From: Theristus sp. LFF4_11
Lineage: Eukaryota > Nematoda > Chromadorea > Monhysterida > Xyalidae
Assembly: GCA_030248135.1 (NCBI GenBank)
Contig: JASANC010001240.1
Span: forward strand, 62,001 to 126,000
DNA: 64,000 nucleotides
Direction of reading: 5' to 3'
This document shows positions 59,717 to 64,000 of the stretch, piece by piece (the first letter of the stretch is position 1; every line of letters begins with the position of its first letter). Under the pieces are notes generated by a model. The model searched no databases, had not been told where the DNA came from, and worked only from the letters and a program-made list of their open reading frames with translations. Made by a program: the position numbers and the translations under genes.

Positions 59717-60545
59717 CCAACAATCGACAGTTCACGGATTGATCGAAAACGCAAAAACTTCAGGTTGATTTCAGTGTATTTCACGTTTCATATTTTTAGA
59801 CCTTGTTTATCCTGGGTGGGTGAAAGGAAAAGCGCGCTTTGACTTTAAAGCATACATACATGTATCACCAATAAGCTTCGTTTCTTAGAAACTGCAATGG
59901 TTTTGTCGTAATGAAGCACTTGAATACTTTCAACCCTGCGAGTTTGTGTTTTGTATGTGCCCGTGTCTGAACTTATCATATAATGCAAATTACATGCTCC
60001 TTATAATTTGCTTGTCTGCCCTCAGGTTTGCAATTTCGTCAACCGTGCAAATATGAAAACAAAAAAAAACGTTTTTTGCTGCAGAGGTTGCTATTAGGCA
60101 TTTTTTGAACGTCTTATTCTTTTTTAGATTCACAGATACACAAACGCAAACAAGGGCAGCGACATTAGAAATCTCTACAATTCACAGCATGAGTTGACAT
60201 TTTTAAAAGCGCAAACGATTTTGGGCATCATTTTATTCAGTGCATGTGCTGTGCGCGCCGCAGCGTAAACGGTTGATGAATCTTCGCAGTATTATTTTGA
60301 AACGATCACGTAAGATTACTTTTGAAAACAATGGAAAACAATGACTTTGGAAGAATTTTCAACCAACTCTGTTCTGTGCTGCTGGTTGAAAAAGCGAAAA
60401 TGCACAATTGCAAATACCATTTTCAGCGTAAATTTGTACTAGATACAATTTGCTGAAAATCAGAAGTTCACAAAAACTGTCAGTGCATATGCATGACAAC
60501 AAACCGTTCAGAAGCTTTTCGGGCAAATTGAACCAGTCTGCGACA
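59717..60545. other. Divergent intergenic region
   Basis: Lies between the start of the membrane-protein gene (-) and the collagen gene (+), so it should hold both promoters. No clear TATA box or other site could be supported. Confidence 0.5.
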
Positions 60546-62705
60546 ATGCGAAAGACGTCAACCGACGTGTCCGTTGGTGTTGCGTGCGTGTGCTTCGCAG
60601 CTGTCAGCATCTTCGCAACCACGGTGCTGTTGCCGACGAGCATGGTGCAGTTCGAAAATGCAATCACTGGCATGCGACACGATCTGAGTGTTGCTCAGGT
60701 GCTCAACATCGAACATTGCACAATCCCGTTGTCTGAAAAAACGTTGCACTCATTTCAGAAGCTGATATGCTTTTCGTTTTCCACCGTTCCTCTATTTACA
60801 GCAAACAATGCAACGAGCAGAAAAGAACTACGAAGTTGTTCGCCAGGTGCTTGTCAAACAGCCACATTCGTTGTACCGCCGACACACATTTGGCGTCAAC
60901 CCAGTGGTGCTACCAGCTGCCGTCACACATTGCCCGTCCGGTTCAGCGGGACCTGCGGGCGTTGCGGGACGCGCGGGTCGTCCGGGAAAACACGGCAGGC
61001 CCGGTCGCAAAGGTGACGATGCTTCTGAGCAATCGAACAACACAGTTCCTGGGTATGTTTGGCGGTCTCAGACTGTTAGTCCGATCTCACGCAAAAAGTC
61101 GCTCAACAGTTTACGCAACAATTTGTTCAACTCTCAGTGTATTTTGGGGTTTTAGTATGTGCGACGATGCCAGTTTTTTTGAGGACGGGCACCCCAGACC
61201 ATTGTACGAATTTCAGTTTTGAGTAGAATGACAGACTCACAATGTTAGTTCACCGTGCAGCAACTGCGTGATTTGTCCCGCTGGGGACCGCGGTAAGCCT
61301 GGTCTTCGTGGTGCACGTGGGAAACGGGGCTTCAAAGGATTTGGAGGGCCGTTTGGGCGTAGAGGTTAGTTTTCACCATTAACTTTTTCTATTTCTATTT
61401 ATTTTCGTGTTTTTTTATCATGAATTGATTAGTTAGACTTTAATGACCACTAACTAGGTAACTTCAGGCTACAATGGAATACCCGGTAAACCAGGACACT
61501 GGGGACAGCGCGGGCAGAGCGGCGTCCGCGGTGCTAACGGCTCAACCGGGACACCGGGCGATAACACGGCCGGAGGGCGTGGCAAACGGGGAGCAAAGGG
61601 TCCGCCCGGGAATGTCGGTCGTCCCGGACGTCAGGGCCCGTCGGGATTCTCGAATGCCAAAGCTGGATTGCCAGGAAGTGCAGGGCGACGCGGCGTGCTA
61701 GGCAAGAACGGTCTGGACGGGCTCAATGGACACCCCGGCCAGCCAGGTTCACGTGGACAACGAGGAGCACACCGTCGCTACTGCCCATGTCTCAAACAGA
61801 AACACGTCACATCGAAACCTGATGGCCAGCAACAAGTCAACAACCTGCAGAGAACCGAGACAACCAATGTTGAAAATCGTGACGACAAACAACAACAGTC
61901 GAAAGTGGTCGAACACCGTTTGTTCACACGGGAGCCGTCAGCGAACATGAGGAGACCGGTGATCGAGTCAACAACATCTATGCCATCGAATGGACATTAT
62001 TTTCGTTTCGAACAGCACCTCAACCGACTGAAAACCAGGACATCCGCTAGTTTCAATCAGTTCAATTTTGGCAGTAGCTGCAGTGCGCTAGTCGATCCTT
62101 TTTCTCGAATTTTCGTCTTTTAACGCAAATTATTAAGTTTTTTTTGTGTAAATTGCAAGTTACCAAATTTTGCAAATGTAGAAACCTGTATGAGCACAAC
62201 TGTTTGAAACTGGCTTCAAAGACTAAACGCCCGAGTATCATCGTCACGGAGCAGCTCTGCCGGGCAACCTGATGGCAAGCACTGGCTTTCGCGGCTGTTT
62301 CCCTTTCGTCTTTCCCCAGTAGTGTTGCCCATAGTTCATCGCAAACCCGCTCAGAATAGAGCGTCAAGCAACTTGACCATTTCGCTGCCACCGCCCGAAC
62401 TGCCAACGGCGGTGAAACGCAATGGCACCCAACCATCGTTCTCGGCAACGCAACAAAGCAACAAAACTACTGGTGTAGTGCCGCCAGAGCAGCGACGCCC
62501 ACCGGCCGTTTCAATGATGCACCCGCAACGTTATGCGTCGTTTGCGCAATTTGCCCAAAGCGCTCGAAACTCAGGCACACGACCACCGAGGATTCCCCGT
62601 CGTCGACATCGGCAATGGCGCTACAGAAACGGGCAGCGACAAAGAACAAGCGCCAGAGGCAGCAGTGGTACATGCGCTGCGTTGTTGTGGTGGTTTTGTT
62701 ATTAA
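60546..62705 (+). CDS. Nematode cuticle-type collagen with long C-terminal extension
   Basis: Exons 60546-60698, 60802-61052, 61249-61364, 61468-~62073 (or 62082) and 62320-62705; about 500 residues. A membrane segment at 8-29 (VSVGVACVCFAAVSIFATTV) followed by a coil-like stretch matches the cuticle collagen N-terminal domain. Arg-rich HSLYRRHTF may be the processing site. Collagen blocks: GPAGVAGRAGRPGKHGRPGR, a Cys cluster (PCSNCVICPAG), then a longer Gly-X-Y run (KPGLRGARGKRGFKG to QPGSRGQRGAHRRYCPC) with two short breaks. Such proteins trimerise and are crosslinked into cuticle. Unusually, ~300 residues without Gly-X-Y follow YCPC. If the last intron is not spliced, a stop at 62121-62123 shortens the tail. 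The reading frame chosen for the last exon ends at 62705. Confidence 0.85.
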
Positions 62706-62728
62706 TCATCAGTTTCTTTCAATTAAAA

Positions 62729-62734
62729 AATAAA
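62729..62734 (+). terminator. Poly(A) signal of the collagen gene
   Basis: AATAAA 24 bases after the stop codon. Confidence 0.7.
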
Positions 62735-62739
62735 GCAGC

Positions 62740-63190
62740 ACGCATACAGCAATGTATTGCTTTTGCATTTTCAACGTTTTATAGATGGGACTGTTGACGC
62801 TGTGTTGAACTTAGCCGAAGTGCTACGCCGCGTAGCGTCTCCTGATGCAGCACAGGTTTGTCGTAAATGATCGGTGCATTATAAAATGAACTGCACTGAT
62901 GCAACTCTGACAACAGCAATTTTCAGAACAACAAAAACAATCGCGTTCCGGCTGTTGGAAAGTGAACGGAGATCTTGCATTGGTGACAAGACGATATGCA
63001 GAATTCGTATGTAGACAAAGATGCAAGCTGATGCACAAAGCACGTTACAGGAACAGTATTATGTGATTACAGTTTGTGACATGAATATGTGGTTCAGTCA
63101 AACATTATCCGAAATTTTTCTCCATTTGAGTATAAGTAAAAAAATGCATTATGACGGTTGAACAAAGCAAAAAACTGAAGTACAGCAAAC
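62740..63190. other. Intergenic, no gene
   Basis: Between the convergent collagen and kelch genes; nothing supported. Confidence 0.5.
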
Positions 63191-63192
63191 GG

Positions 63193-64000
63193 TCAGAATT
63201 CGACGAGCAACACGGCGTCATTGAGGCGCACATTTACGGAACCAGGCATTACTGACCAGGTTTTCGTGTCATTATCAAACCGTTCAACCTGATCGACCGG
63301 AGTACACGAAGGATTGGACAGACTGCAATCGTTGAACAGGCCACCAAATGCGTAAACTTTGTTGTCTGGAATCAACGCAAAAGATTATCATGCATGATGA
63401 GTGAAAAACGTCTACTGTAAAAATATACGGATGTTCATAAAAATGCTGTATGGTGGTGTCCATTTGCCACACCGAAGAACTGCTGCTGATCAGTGATCAC
63501 AACTTTTACTTTAATCGCAGAACTTGGTTCTATTTTCACGCGCATTTGCCGACCTTTAGTGACCATCTGCAATTTGTAGCGAGCTTTGCTCAAAGGGGCA
63601 ATGTCAATGCATCTGCTGAAGTTGTCGGTGGTTGTTGCTCTGGCTGGATCAATAATGCAACAGCGTGACTCAATCTCGAATTGACCAGCATCACCGCCGC
63701 ACAACAAAATTTCATCGTGGTCGCTTCCTGCAAGTTGTTGGTGTCAACGCTATCTTTCAGCATTGCGCCTTTCGAGAAAACGAAAACAGCGCAGTGAAAA
63801 TAGAGCGACCAGATCGAAATGTGGCCATCGCATGCCCGTACACAGGCTTCCATGAGAATAGGTACGTTGCATTAGGCCATGTGGCGATGCATTGAGCGTG
63901 CGCTTGTAACACTGCCAAACGGTTGTTTGCTTCTGGTTGCTGACTTCGACATCGACCGCCGTTCATTATGATGTGCTAAAGTGCAAACAGCCAATTATCA
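63193..64000 (-). CDS. Kelch-repeat protein, 3' end only
   Basis: Minus-strand exons 63727-63473 and 63365-63193 join in phase and end at a stop; further exons lie toward and past the window edge (63966-63760 shows an open frame with TYLFSWKPVYGHAMATF, exon borders unclear). Motifs are kelch-like blades: EILLCGGDAGQFEIESRC ... IDPARATTTDNFSRC ... IAPLSKARYKLQMVTKG, and NKVYAFGG ... VDQVERFDNDTKTWSVMPGS. Kelch repeats build a beta-propeller for protein binding. No BTB or other partner domain is visible here, so the subtype is unknown. Two or three extra cysteines per blade would fit a secreted protein, but that is only a suggestion. Confidence 0.65.

Overview
The window is eukaryotic. Its genes are split by introns with GT...AG borders, coding phase carries across the joins, and large parts are repeats. 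A collagen gene with a nematode-type cuticle N-terminal membrane domain and a closing YCPC cluster, together with an SYM-1/EGG-6-type extracellular LRR protein, GDNF/GAS1-domain proteins and a PAN+ShK secreted protein, points to a nematode. Repeat load and intron sizes would suit a repeat-rich lineage such as clade I (Dorylaimia), but that placement is only a guess. Exon borders below were set by hand from splice motifs and reading phase, not from transcripts.

Layout: 1-4.9 kb, 3' part of a claspin homologue (+). 5.1-9.2 kb, a secreted leucine-rich-repeat protein (-), convergent with claspin; both have introns full of small hairpin elements and minisatellites. 9.3-15.1 kb, no gene found, but a C-rich inverted-repeat element and an ~800 bp long-TIR element. 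15.1-20.2 kb, a GDNF/GAS1-domain protein with a long Pro/Gln-rich tail (-). 20.96-27.93 kb, a complete LTR retroelement with two identical 670 bp LTRs, a gag-type ORF and a separate zinc-knuckle ORF, but no recognisable protease, reverse transcriptase or integrase; its non-coding interior is packed with perfect hairpins. 30.9-34.2 kb, two more sets of GDNF/GAS1 exons (-). 34.4-49.1 kb, gene-poor: a truncated trypsin exon, two exons of an SLC13-type transporter, a ~1 kb inverted-repeat element and two related satellite arrays (149 bp and 173 bp units). 49.2-51.3 kb, a neuropeptide-type GPCR (-). 54.8-57.3 kb, a secreted PAN+ShK protein (+), meeting tail to tail a single-pass membrane protein of unknown family (57.2-59.7 kb, -). 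60.5-62.7 kb, a cuticle-type collagen (+). 63.2-64.0 kb, the 3' end of a kelch-repeat gene (-) that runs off the window.

The genes are not an operon or pathway. Several encode secreted or surface proteins (LRR, GDNF/GAS1, GPCR, PAN/ShK, collagen), while claspin is a nuclear replication-checkpoint protein. The most unusual items are the gag-only LTR element with its serial hairpin array, the LRR protein whose N-terminal cysteine cap is split by a Ser-rich and NIT-repeat insertion, and the possibility that the retroelement sits inside an intron of a large GDNF/GAS1-receptor gene.
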